The notes under the pieces are model-generated. The model saw only the letters and a program-made list of their open reading frames with translations, was not told the DNA's origin and ran no database searches. A stretch of 64,000 bases of DNA from assembly GCA_002699025.1 (NCBI GenBank), contig PABA01000112.1:1-64000 (forward strand), read 5' to 3'. Below are positions 39,057 to 47,988 of this stretch, in pieces; the stretch's first letter is position 1, and the number at the start of each line of letters is the position of its first letter. The position numbers and the translations under genes are program-made. The stretch comes from Sandaracinus sp. (GTDB lineage Bacteria > Myxococcota_A > Polyangia > Polyangiales > Houyiibacteriaceae).

Positions 39057-40652
39057 TCACTCCGCCGCGGCCGCCGTCGCGAAGCCGGCGAGCTCGAGGC
39101 CACGCGCCGCGAAGGCCGGGCCCGCGTCCGCCATGACGTGGAAGACCAGATCCGCCCCCTCCTCGCGGAGCGTCTCGACCTCGTCGCCGAAGCGCGCCGT
39201 CGCCGCCACCGGCCCCTCGAAGCCCTCCTCGCGGAGCTGGCGGATGGCGCTGCAGTTGTCCTGGTGGCTGGACATGCAGAGGAGCACCAGGCGCACGCCC
39301 TCGCGCTCCACCTGGAGCCGCTCCCAGAAGTCCGCGTCGGTCGCGCTCGCCTACACCACGCGCCGCCCCTCCTCGCAGTGCCGCGCCACCACCCGATCGT
39401 CCACGTCGAAGCCCACGACCCCCTCGCCGAGCGCCTCGCGGACGTGGTCGTAGGCGTGCGTGCCGACGCGCCCCATGCCGAAGACGAGCACCTCGGCCTG
39501 CCCCACCTGCACGGGCTCCTCCTCGCTCACGCGCTCCGGCCTCTCGAAGCGCGCGAGGCGCTCCCGGCGGGCGCGGTAGAGCGCGAAGGCGCGCCCATCG
39601 AGCAGCGAGGCGAAGAAGAAGCTGATGCCCGTCGCGAGGGCGAGCGTGACCAGCCAGCTCGGCGCGAGCCAGCCGGCAGAGACGGCGACGCTGCCGACGA
39701 TGAGGCCGAACTCGCTGAAGTTGCCGAGGCTGAGCGAGAGGAGGAGCGAGGTGCGGGCGCGGAGGCGGAAGCGCGTCGCGAGCCAGAAGAAGAAGCCGAC
39801 CTTCACCGGCAAGAGCAGCGCGAAGCCGAGGGCCATGGCGAAGGTCTCCCAGGTGGGGAGGCCCGTCAGCCCGATGGTGAGGAAGAAGCCGACGAGGAAG
39901 ACGTCCTTCAGGCTGAGCAGGGTCTTGCCGAGCTCCTCGCTCTTGCCGTGGCCCGCGCAGAGGAGGCCCGCGACGAGCGCGCCGAGGTCGGCCTTCAGGC
40001 CGACGAGCTCGAAGAGCGCGGCGCCGCCGAGGGCCGCCGAGAGGCCGGCGAGGAGGAGGAGCTCGCGGTGGCCCGCCAGCTGGAGGAGGCGCCCGAAGAG
40101 CGGACGGGTGAAGGGGAGCGGGAGGAGCGCGAGGGCCCAGGGGCTCGGCCACTCGCCTTTGGAGGCCGCGAGGAAGAAGACGGCCGCGAGGTCCTGGACG
40201 ATGAGGATCCCGATGGAGGCGCGGCCGTAGAGGGAGCCGGCGTCGTCGCGCGCCTCGAGGAGCTTCACGGCGTAGACGGTGCTCGAGAAGCTGGCGCCGA
40301 AGCCGACGAGGGCGGCCTCCCGCATGCCGAGGCCCGCGAGCTGGCCGGCCGGGAAGAGGACGGCGAGCCCCAGGAGCAGCCCGCCGAAGAGGGCGGTCGT
40401 GGCGACCATGTGGATGGACGCGACGCCGAGGACGAAGGGCCGGACGAGCGAGCGGAGATCGAGCTTGAGGCCGATCGCGAAGAGGAGGAGGAGGATGCCG
40501 AGGTCGGCGAGCTCGACCAGCGCCGCGTCCGGGCGGAGGCCGACGAGCTCGAGGAAGAAGCCGGCCGCCAGGAAGCCGAGCAGGGGCGGCTGCCCGAGCC
40601 GGCGCACCGCCAGCCCGAGGAGAAAGGCCACACCGATCCACTGCAGCTCCAC
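39057..40652 (-). pseudogene. CPA2/Kef-type cation:proton antiporter with RCK domain, interrupted by an in-frame amber codon
   Basis: From GTG 40650-40652 (GGAGG seven bases upstream) the frame encodes a CPA2 antiporter with about 12 helices (HMVATTALFGGLLLG, IGILIVQDLAAVFFL) and an RCK/TrkA-N nucleotide-binding domain (LVFGMGRVG). At 39351-39353 the frame meets TAG right after EEGRRVV, then continues in the same frame (ASATDADFWERL, VLLCMSSHQDN, LVFHVMADAG) to TGA at 39057. The usual family sequence has a tyrosine there, so TAC to TAG is the simplest change. The first part (433 residues) would be a channel lacking most of the RCK domain. This may be a real recent mutation, a sequencing error or a readthrough site. 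Confidence 0.85.
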
Positions 40653-40826
40653 GCGACGTCCTCCGAGCAGCGTTCGTCGTGCTCTACGACGCTACGTCAA
40701 GGATAGATGGCGCCGAAAGGCTCAGGGGCCCGAGGAGCGGCCGCGGAGGCGGGGCGAGCCATCGGGGCGGGGGCGGGCGGACGGCGGGTGGAGACGGCGG
40801 CGGGGCGGCTCGGGTAGAGTCGCGGC

Positions 40827-41366
40827 ATGAGCGACTCGAGCATGGCGATGAGCACCTGGATCGGGGCCCTGTCCTCCGGCGGCGTGCTCCGGGGGGAGCT
40901 GGAGGAGGCGGGGGTCACGGTCGCCGCCTACGTGGTCGGCGAGGACCGGCTGAGCGAGCTCCGCGAGTGGATGGTCCAGCAGCCCAAGGACGTGATCGCG
41001 CGGGAGCAGGTGGCCGCGATCCAGGTGTGCATCTGGATGGCGAACGCCGACCGGAACCTGGACCCGGAGGAGTCGCACCTCCTGCAGCAGATCATCATGA
41101 ACAGCGGGCTGGACGCGGACACGCAGGACCAGCTCGTGACCGAGGTGCACGATCCGCCCTCGCTCGAGGGGCTCGAGGAGCGGCTGACGCACCCGGTCCT
41201 GCGGGAGCTGCTGCTGGGGCTGAGCTGGGAGCTCGCCTACTCGGACGGGACGCTGGACACGAGCGAGGAGAAGTTCCTGACCGGGCTGGCCAAGCGGCTC
41301 GGCGTGGACGAGGCGCGGGCGACGGAGCTGAAGGACGCCGTCGTCGCGCAGCTCAGCCAGGACTGA
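40827..41366 (+). CDS. TerB-like (tellurite-resistance fold) protein
   Basis: This 179-residue, mostly helical and acidic protein begins at ATG 40827. The central IQVCIWMANADRNLDPEESHLLQQII and later LGLSWELAYSDGTLDTSEEKFL fit the TerB fold, in which pairs of DxxLDxxE-type turns bind metal. The family is found in stress-related cytoplasmic proteins but its biochemistry is little known. It stands alone, plus strand, between two minus-strand genes. No signal peptide or membrane helix is present. Confidence 0.8.
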   Translation: MSDSSMAMSTWIGALSSGGVLRGELEEAGVTVAAYVVGEDRLSELREWMVQQPKDVIAREQVAAIQVCIWMANADRNLDPEESHLLQQIIMNSGLDADTQDQLVTEVHDPPSLEGLEERLTHPVLRELLLGLSWELAYSDGTLDTSEEKFLTGLAKRLGVDEARATELKDAVVAQLSQD

Positions 41367-41444
41367 GCGCACCGGGCTCGCCGGGGGCGGCGCGCTCGCG
41401 CGTCGCCGGGGCGCGGCGAGCGGGTGGCCCCGGGGAGACGCGCC

Positions 41445-41921
41445 TCAGGACGCCATGAGGAGGGAGACCGTCCCCGCGTAGTCGCGGCGGACGCGACGCG
41501 CCGGCGCCGGCGGCGGGAAGCCCCGGAGGCTCGCCGCGAGGAGCGCCGCGTCGATGGGCGCCAGCCGATCGAAGCGAACGCCGAGGGCGCGGCCGCGATC
41601 GCTCCGGCGCGTGCCGCGGACGATGCGCGCCACGCGACCGGTGGCGTCGATCCAGCTCTGGCCGCGGGGCGTGCGCAGGGCGACGAAGACCGGCTCGCCG
41701 ATCGTCGCCTCGGCGTCGCTGCGGAGCAGGAGGCCGCGCGGGCTGAGATCGAGGGTCTCCTCGCCGAGCAGGCGGAAGCCCTCCTCGGCGACCACCTGGC
41801 AGACCGTCCGCACGGCGCGGCGCAGCGTGCCCCGCTCGGTGTGGAGGCGAATCAGGAAGTCCGGCTCGCCACCGGGCGCCCCGCTCGTCCGTTCGCTCGT
41901 CTCGTCCATCGTCCAGCCCAT
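41445..41921 (-). CDS. PilZ-domain protein
   Basis: The start ATG 41919-41921 has GGAGG six bases upstream and gives 158 residues; an internal Met is four residues later. The protein contains a PilZ-like barrel: an Arg-rich start (ERGTLRRAVRT) and the LDLSPRGLLL (D/NxSxxG) motif, followed by beta strands with VFVALRTPRG and RALGVRFDRL. PilZ domains bind cyclic di-GMP. In myxobacteria they occur in motility and surface control proteins. The gene lies downstream of the zinc-ribbon TonB-like gene, with a 207-base gap that holds a repeat element. The exact R-x-x-x-R ligand match is approximate, so binding is not certain. Confidence 0.75.
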   Translation of the reverse strand: MGWTMDETSERTSGAPGGEPDFLIRLHTERGTLRRAVRTVCQVVAEEGFRLLGEETLDLSPRGLLLRSDAEATIGEPVFVALRTPRGQSWIDATGRVARIVRGTRRSDRGRALGVRFDRLAPIDAALLAASLRGFPPPAPARRVRRDYAGTVSLLMAS

Positions 41922-42019
41922 CGCACACCTCCAGCGAGACGAGGATGAGGGTGTAGGTGCATGTAGGACAAGTTTTGCGCGAGCGCACCGCACGACCGCC
42001 CCGCACCACCGCCCCACCA

Positions 42020-42100
42020 CTCCGCGAACGCGGCCCTCCCCCGCCACCCGGCGCCGCCCCCCACGGACGGCGGATCGCGGAAAGCAGACCGCCGCGAGCC
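42020..42100 (+). repeat. dispersed intergenic element, copy D
   Basis: TCCGCGAACGCGGCCCTCCC, a C-rich middle, ACGGACGGCGGATCGCGG and AAAGCAGACCGCCGCGAG match the blocks of copies A-C. It lies just after the zinc-ribbon gene's stop when read on that gene's strand. The terminal 9-bp hairpin of the other copies is not present here. Confidence 0.65.
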
Positions 42101-42128
42101 CGCAGGGCGAGCGCAAGGGCGAGCGCGC

Positions 42129-43436
42129 TCAGCGGCTGAAGGGCATCTGCATGTCGAGGCTGCCGCCCGGCGGTGGCGGGAGCTCCCAGGTGCTCACGTT
42201 GTTCGAGAGGCAGCGGCCGAGGTCGTCGTCCCCGGTCGTGTTCCGCGCGACGCGGGTGCGGCTCACCTTGCCGTCCGCGCCGATGGTCATGCCGATGACG
42301 ACGGTGCCCGAGAGCGAGGGCTGGTTCCGCGTCGCGCGATCGAAGCAGCTCTGGGCGCGCGCCGCGTAGTAGCGCCGGATCACGAAGCGGACGCGCGAGC
42401 CGTAGAGCTCGAGCTCGAGATCGCGCTCCTCGGGGACCTCCTCGGTGGGCACGCTGCCCCCGCCCCCGGACGAGCCGCTCTCCATCGAGGTGCTCCCGCC
42501 GCTGCTCCCGCTGCCGCTCGTGCCATTGCCGCTCGTCCCACTGCCGCTCGCGCCACTCTCCATCGCGCTCGTGCCGCCGCCGCTCCCGCCGCTCGAGCCG
42601 CTCTCCATCGCGCTGGTCCCACCCCCCGCGCTCGAGCCGCTGCCGGCGGAGCCGCTCCCCGCGCTCGACGAGCCGCTGCCGGAGGTCCCGCTCCCGGCGC
42701 TGGACCCACTCCCGGCGGAGCCGCCCCCGGAGGTCCCGCTGCCGCTGCTCGAGGGCCGCGAGCCCCCGGTGCTCCGCATCGAAGACGAGGTCCCGCGCAT
42801 CGCCGTCGCGCCGGCCATCGCGCTCGCGCCGCCGCCGCCCGCCTCGCCGCTCTCCCCGCCGCCGACCTCGGCCTCCCCGCCGGACACGATGTCCACCTCC
42901 GGCGGCTCCTCCCCCTCCGGCAGCGGCGTGCCGATGACGAAGGGATCGTCCGGCTCGGCATGCCCCGCCTCGGCGACGACCTCCGGATCGCCCCGGAAGA
43001 GCCACATGCCGAGCGCGCCGGCGGCGACGAGGGCCACCGCGATCAGCGCGATGACGCCCCAGACCTTCTTGCTCGAGCGCACGCCGATGGACGCGAGCGA
43101 GACGCTCATCATCGACGCGCCGCCGTAGCCCGCGTCGGCCGCGTAGGCGTTCGGACGCTGCCCGGGCGGGGGCACGGCCGGCGCCGCGTCGCCCACGCCG
43201 ACGACGGTGCTGCTGGGGTCGTTCTGGGGGTGGGGCCCCGCGGCGGCCGGAGCGGGCGCCGCCGGCCCGGGCGCCGGCGCCGCCGCCGCCGGAGGCGCGG
43301 ACGACGCCCCGCCCGCGGCCCCTTGCCGGGTGGTGATCGGCCCGCCCGCGTCGCCCGGCCTGGCGATCGACGTCCCGCACTGGTTGCAGAACTTGGCGTC
43401 GTCGGAGTTCTTGGCGCCGCAGGACTGGCAGAACAT
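42129..43436 (-). CDS. zinc-ribbon, single-pass, TonB-like protein (AgmX/GltJ-type)
   Basis: The 435-residue protein starts at ATG 43434-43436 and opens with a zinc ribbon (MFCQSCGAKNSDDAKFCNQC, two CxxC pairs). A Pro/Ala linker, one membrane segment (VWGVIALIAVALVAAGALGMW) and a long Ser/Gly/Thr low-complexity stretch lead to a C-terminal AgmX/PglI (TonB-like) domain (RAQSCFDRATRNQPSLSGTV, LGRCLSNNVSTWELPPPP). GltJ/AgmX of the M. xanthus gliding motor also has an N-terminal zinc ribbon, a membrane segment and TonB-like periplasmic parts, but in addition a GYF domain, not seen here. It could be a reduced GltJ or a paralogue. Confidence 0.75.
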   Translation of the reverse strand: MFCQSCGAKNSDDAKFCNQCGTSIARPGDAGGPITTRQGAAGGASSAPPAAAAPAPGPAAPAPAAAGPHPQNDPSSTVVGVGDAAPAVPPPGQRPNAYAADAGYGGASMMSVSLASIGVRSSKKVWGVIALIAVALVAAGALGMWLFRGDPEVVAEAGHAEPDDPFVIGTPLPEGEEPPEVDIVSGGEAEVGGGESGEAGGGGASAMAGATAMRGTSSSMRSTGGSRPSSSGSGTSGGGSAGSGSSAGSGTSGSGSSSAGSGSAGSGSSAGGGTSAMESGSSGGSGGGTSAMESGASGSGTSGNGTSGSGSSGGSTSMESGSSGGGGSVPTEEVPEERDLELELYGSRVRFVIRRYYAARAQSCFDRATRNQPSLSGTVVIGMTIGADGKVSRTRVARNTTGDDDLGRCLSNNVSTWELPPPPGGSLDMQMPFSR

Positions 43437-43687
43437 GGCGGCGAGCTTAGCAGCCAGAGCAGGGGACCGAACCCGCTCCGGCCCTCGCCCTCACCATGGT
43501 CCTGGCCATGGCCCTCGCCCCTGCCCGCCGGGCGAACGATGTCGCGGTGCTCTGTCTCATGGACGCCGTGCCCTCTCCGCGCGCCAGCCTCCGCCGCCGC
43601 GCGAAGGTGGAACCCCGCGCCACCCCGGGACCTTGGCTCCAGGAGCGCGTGCCGCGAAGGCCCCAGACGAGCGGGGACGAACCGGCC

Positions 43688-46600
43688 CTACGCCCCCTCC
43701 GGCTGCACCGGCTGCGTCCCCGCCCGCGGCCGGTCCACGCGGAAGAACATGGCGTAGAGGAGCGGCACGGCCAGCAGCGTCAGCATCGTCGAGAACACCA
43801 GCCCGAACATGATCGCCACCGCCATCGGCTCCCACATCGCCCCACCGCTCAGGTAGAGCGGGATCAGCGAGGCCACGGTCGTCGCCGTCGTCAGCAGGAT
43901 CGGCCGCACCCGCTGCTGCGCCGCCGCCACGATCGCCTTCGCCGGCTCGAGCCCGTTCTCGTCCTGCTCGATCTGGATCCGGTCGATCAACACGATCGCG
44001 TTGTTGATCACGATCCCCGCCAGCGAGACCACGCCGAGCAGCGTCATGAAGCCGAACGAGCTGCCCATCACCACCAGCCCGACCACTACGCCGATCATCG
44101 CCAGCACGATGCTCGAGAGCACGATCAGCGGCTTCCGGATCGAGTTGAACTGCCACACCAGCAAGAGGACGATCACCAGCCCCGCGATCGGCAGCTTCTC
44201 GCCGATGCTCCGGTTCGCCTCCACGCTCGACTCGTACTCGCCGCCGTACTCCCAGCGATAGCCGACCGGCCACTCCTCGCTCTCCGCCTCGAGCCAGGGC
44301 CGCAGCCGCTCGAAGATCGCGATGGCCGTCGTCCCCTCCTGCACGTCGGCCTCGACCGTCACCGTGCGGTAGCGATCCCGCCGCAGCACCGCCGCCGGCT
44401 CCCACTCGAGCTCGATCTCCGCGACCTGCCCGAGCGGCACGCTCCGCCCCGTGCGCTGCGAGAAGACCGCCAGCGTGCGCACCCGGTCGAGGTCGCGCCG
44501 ATCCGCCGCGATGGAGCGCAGCATCACCGGGATGCTCTCGTCCTCCTCGCGGTAGCGGGTCGCCTCGAGCCCATCCAGGAAAGTCTGGAGCGCGTAGGCC
44601 ACGTCCTGGTTGGTCACGCCCGCGCGCCGCGCCCGCTGCTCGTCCACCTCGACGACCAGCTTCTTCACGCGCGCGCCCCAGTCGTCGCCGATGTTGGTGA
44701 CGCCCTCGATGTCACCGAGCTCGGCCTTCACGCGGTCGACGAGCGCGAAGATCTGCTCCGTGTCGGGCCCGCTGATGCGCACCTGCACCGGCTTGGTCAC
44801 GGCCGGCCCGGACGAGAGCGCGCGGATGTAGGTCTTCACGTCCGGGAAGGCGTCGACGGCCCAGCGTCGCAGCCGATCCATCGCCTCCGCGTTCGCCTCC
44901 TCCGAGCTCGTGCGGACCATCATCTCGAGGTAGCCCCCCTGCGAGGGCGAGGGCATGTAGCCGAGCGTGAAGGGCGGCGGCGTCTCACCGAGGAAGCTCG
45001 TCCAGCTCACCACCCCCTCGGCGTCCTCGGCCTCCCCCGCGGCGTCCTCGACCATCAGCTCCTCGCGGAGGAAGGTGTCGACCGAGCGGCTCATGCGCCG
45101 CGTCGCCTCGATGTTCGTCCCCGGCGGCAAGGAGAGCTCGGCCATGAAGAAGGCGCGCTCCTGCGAGGGGAAGAAGATCTCGGGCACGAGCTGCCAGAGC
45201 TGGAGCGAGCCCACGAAGGCCGCGATCACGACGCCGAGGGAGATCCACCGCCGCCGCAGCACCACCCGGAGCGTCGCCCGGTAGAGCCGGTAGAAGGGCG
45301 TGTCGTAGTCCTCCTCCTCGCCCTCCTTCACCTTCAAGAAGAGCGTGCAGAGGAGCGGGATCACGGTGATCGCCAGGCCCCAGCTCACGAGCAGCGTGAT
45401 GCTCACGACCGTGAAGAGCGCGCCCGTGTACTCGCCCACGGCCGACTCGGCGAGGTAGATGGGCAGGAAGGCCGCCGCCGTCGTGAGGGACGAGACGAGC
45501 AGGGGCGTGCGCAGCTCCTTCACGGAGGCCACGGCCGCGTCGAAGGGGGCTTCCCCCTGGCGCATGCGCACGAGGATCAGCTCGCTCACGACGATCGCGT
45601 TGTCCACGAGCAGGCCGAGCGCGATGATCAGCGAGGCCAGGCTCATCTGGTTCAGCGTCTCGCCGACCAGCCCCATCACCCAGAGCGTGATGATCATCGC
45701 CGAGGGGATGAGCGTGCTGACCACGAGCCCCGTGCGGAGGCCGAGCGTGAGCAGCATGACGGCGAGCACGATGCCCACGGCCTGGAGCACGTTCTCGATG
45801 AACTGGTCGACCTTCTGCTCGACCTCCTCCGGCTGGAAGTAGGCGATCTCGAAGTCGATGCCGTGCGGGTAGTCGCGCGGGAGCTCGTCGAAGAACGCGC
45901 GGACGCGCGCGCCGAGCTCGACGAGGTTGTGGCCGTCGCTCATGGAGACGGCGAACGTGAGGGCGCGGTGGCCTTCGGCGCGGACGAGGCCCTGGGGCGG
46001 GTCGACGTAGCCGCGGCGGATCGTGGTGATGTCGGAGAGGCTCGTGAGGCTCCCGTCGGGGAGCTGGACGATGGTCTCGCCGAGCTCCTCGACGCTGACG
46101 AAGTTGCCGCTCGGCTGGAGCACCAGCGTCTCCGGGCCGAAGTCGATCTGGCCGCCGGGCTGGATGATGTTCCGCGTCTGGAGGATCTGCTGGAGCTGGC
46201 CGGGGGAGAGGCCGAGCTGAGCGAGGCGCGCGCTCGAGTACTCCACGAAGACGCGCTCCTCCTGCTCGCCGAGGATCTCGACCTTGGCCACGCCGTCGAC
46301 GTGCAGGAGCTCGTCGCGGATGGTCTCGGCGATCTCCCGGAGCTCGCGATCCGAGAAGCCCTCGTCCGCGATCATGCTGAAGAGCATCGGGTAGATGTCG
46401 CCGAGCTCGTCGTTGACGTCCGGGCGGCCGGCGCCGGCCGGGAGCTGCGGGCGCACGGAGTCGATCTTGCGGCGGAGGTCGTCCCAGATCGGGCGCATCT
46501 CCTCGAACTCCTCGCGGATGTTCACGGAGACGACGGAGACGCCGGTGCGGCTCGTGGAGGAGACGAAGTCGAGCTCGGGGATCTCCTGGACGACCTGCTC

Positions 46601-46804
46601 GATCGGGTCGGTGACGAGCTGCTCGACGCGGTCCGGGCTGGCGCCGGGGAAGCGCGTGACGACCTGGGCGGTGCGGATCGTGAAGCCCGGGTCCATCTTC
46701 TGCGGGAGCTGCAGGTAGGCCTGGACGCCGGCGATCAGGAGGACGCCGAGCACGACGAAGGTGACCCGGTTGCGGCGGATGGCCGCGGCGGTCACGTCGC
46801 TCAT
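43688..46804 (-). CDS. RND efflux pump permease (AcrB/HAE-type)
   Basis: The 1038-residue protein has the complete RND layout: an N-terminal helix (FVVLGVLLIAGVQAYLQL), a large periplasmic domain, a helix bundle with LIIALGLLVDNAIVVSELIL, and a second half with a periplasmic domain and helices ending near VSTMLTLLAVPLLYAMFF. In TM4 the motif is VDN rather than VDD, as in many related pumps of this group. It works with the adaptor and TolC encoded upstream and exports small amphiphiles using proton flow. The ATG overlaps the adaptor stop. No local regulator is visible. Confidence 0.9.
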   Translation of the reverse strand: MSDVTAAAIRRNRVTFVVLGVLLIAGVQAYLQLPQKMDPGFTIRTAQVVTRFPGASPDRVEQLVTDPIEQVVQEIPELDFVSSTSRTGVSVVSVNIREEFEEMRPIWDDLRRKIDSVRPQLPAGAGRPDVNDELGDIYPMLFSMIADEGFSDRELREIAETIRDELLHVDGVAKVEILGEQEERVFVEYSSARLAQLGLSPGQLQQILQTRNIIQPGGQIDFGPETLVLQPSGNFVSVEELGETIVQLPDGSLTSLSDITTIRRGYVDPPQGLVRAEGHRALTFAVSMSDGHNLVELGARVRAFFDELPRDYPHGIDFEIAYFQPEEVEQKVDQFIENVLQAVGIVLAVMLLTLGLRTGLVVSTLIPSAMIITLWVMGLVGETLNQMSLASLIIALGLLVDNAIVVSELILVRMRQGEAPFDAAVASVKELRTPLLVSSLTTAAAFLPIYLAESAVGEYTGALFTVVSITLLVSWGLAITVIPLLCTLFLKVKEGEEEDYDTPFYRLYRATLRVVLRRRWISLGVVIAAFVGSLQLWQLVPEIFFPSQERAFFMAELSLPPGTNIEATRRMSRSVDTFLREELMVEDAAGEAEDAEGVVSWTSFLGETPPPFTLGYMPSPSQGGYLEMMVRTSSEEANAEAMDRLRRWAVDAFPDVKTYIRALSSGPAVTKPVQVRISGPDTEQIFALVDRVKAELGDIEGVTNIGDDWGARVKKLVVEVDEQRARRAGVTNQDVAYALQTFLDGLEATRYREEDESIPVMLRSIAADRRDLDRVRTLAVFSQRTGRSVPLGQVAEIELEWEPAAVLRRDRYRTVTVEADVQEGTTAIAIFERLRPWLEAESEEWPVGYRWEYGGEYESSVEANRSIGEKLPIAGLVIVLLLVWQFNSIRKPLIVLSSIVLAMIGVVVGLVVMGSSFGFMTLLGVVSLAGIVINNAIVLIDRIQIEQDENGLEPAKAIVAAAQQRVRPILLTTATTVASLIPLYLSGGAMWEPMAVAIMFGLVFSTMLTLLAVPLLYAMFFRVDRPRAGTQPVQPEGA

Positions 46805-47988
46805 TCCGGGGCCTCGTCCGCGCTCGACTCGTCCGAGTCCGCGCTCGCCTCGTCGCGCTCCTCGCCTCCCTCGCCGCCCTCATCCCCTTCGCGCGGCGGC
46901 ACGCGCACCTCGAGGCCGTCGTGGATGCGGCTCACGCCCGCCGTGACGACGAGCTCGCCGTCCTCCACGCCCGCCTCGATCGCCAGCCCCGCCTCGCCGA
47001 TCTCGCCCACCTCGACGGCGCGCCGGTGCACGACGCCGCGCTCCCCCTCGGTGCGCTCGACGACGTAGACGAAGCGCCCGTCCCGGTCTTCGCCCACGGC
47101 CGCCGGCGGCAGGTGGTGGCGCGGCGCATCCGGGAGCGCCTCGAAGCGGAAGGTGACCTCGGCGGCCATGCCCGCGCGGATGCGCTCCTCCCCCTCGGCG
47201 AGGCGAACGGTCACGGGGAAGACGGCCGCCCCTTCGCGCGGCACGCCGACCTCGTAGACCGTGCCCTCCACCTCGAGCCCCTGGAGCGCGTCGATGCGCA
47301 CGCTCGCCGCGTCGCCGCGCGCGATGTCGTTCACGCGCGACTCGGGCACGTCGAGGGTGACCTCGAGCTGCTCGCCGACCTGGAGCTCGGCGACGACCTG
47401 GCCGGCGGCGACGTTCTCGTTCGCCTCCACCTCGACCCGGCTGATCGTGCCGGCCGCGGGCGCCGTGAGCGTCGCGTACTCGAGCTGGTTCTGCAGCCGC
47501 CGCACGGTCGAGCCGAGGGCGGCGAGGGCGGACTGGGCCGAGTCGCGGGCGGCGCGGGCGTCGTCGAGGTCCGAGCGGGAGGCGTTCTGGTTCTCGTAGA
47601 GGGCGCGGACGCGCCGGTAGGCGGCCTCGGCCTGGCGCGCCTGGGCGCGGGCCTGGGCGGCGGAGGCGCGCGCCTCCTGGAGCTGGATCTGGAAGTCCGT
47701 CGGGTCGAGGCGCGCGATCGGATCGCCAGGCTCGACGCGATCGCCGACGGCCACGGAGACCTCCCGTACGCGGCCGGGCACGCGGAAGCTGAGCCGGCTG
47801 CTGCTCCCCGCGCGGACGGCGCCGGAGAAGGTGCGCTGGCTGGCGCCGTCGTCGCGCTCGACGACCACGTAGCGCACGGAGCGCACGATCGGCTCGGGGG
47901 TCTCCTCCTCCCCGCCGCAGGCCGCGGCGCTCAGCGCCAGGGCGCCGAGGAGGAAGGGGCGCAGGGTGCTCGATGCTCGCGGGCTCAC
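46801..47988 (-). CDS. RND periplasmic adaptor (membrane fusion) lipoprotein
   Basis: This 395-residue protein starts at GTG 47986-47988, overlapping the TolC stop (GTGA). It begins with a lipoprotein signal (FLLGALALSAAACG, Cys near residue 24). The adaptor layout follows: a lipoyl-like half (VPGRVREVSVAVGDRVEPGD), an alpha-helical hairpin (about residues 95-150), the second lipoyl half (APAAGTISRVEVEANENVAAG) and a beta-barrel. The C-terminus is acidic and disordered. It joins the RND pump in the inner membrane to the TolC channel, and the overlaps with both neighbours show a single operon. Confidence 0.9.
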   Translation of the reverse strand: MSPRASSTLRPFLLGALALSAAACGGEEETPEPIVRSVRYVVVERDDGASQRTFSGAVRAGSSSRLSFRVPGRVREVSVAVGDRVEPGDPIARLDPTDFQIQLQEARASAAQARAQARQAEAAYRRVRALYENQNASRSDLDDARAARDSAQSALAALGSTVRRLQNQLEYATLTAPAAGTISRVEVEANENVAAGQVVAELQVGEQLEVTLDVPESRVNDIARGDAASVRIDALQGLEVEGTVYEVGVPREGAAVFPVTVRLAEGEERIRAGMAAEVTFRFEALPDAPRHHLPPAAVGEDRDGRFVYVVERTEGERGVVHRRAVEVGEIGEAGLAIEAGVEDGELVVTAGVSRIHDGLEVRVPPREGDEGGEGGEERDEASADSDESSADEAPE

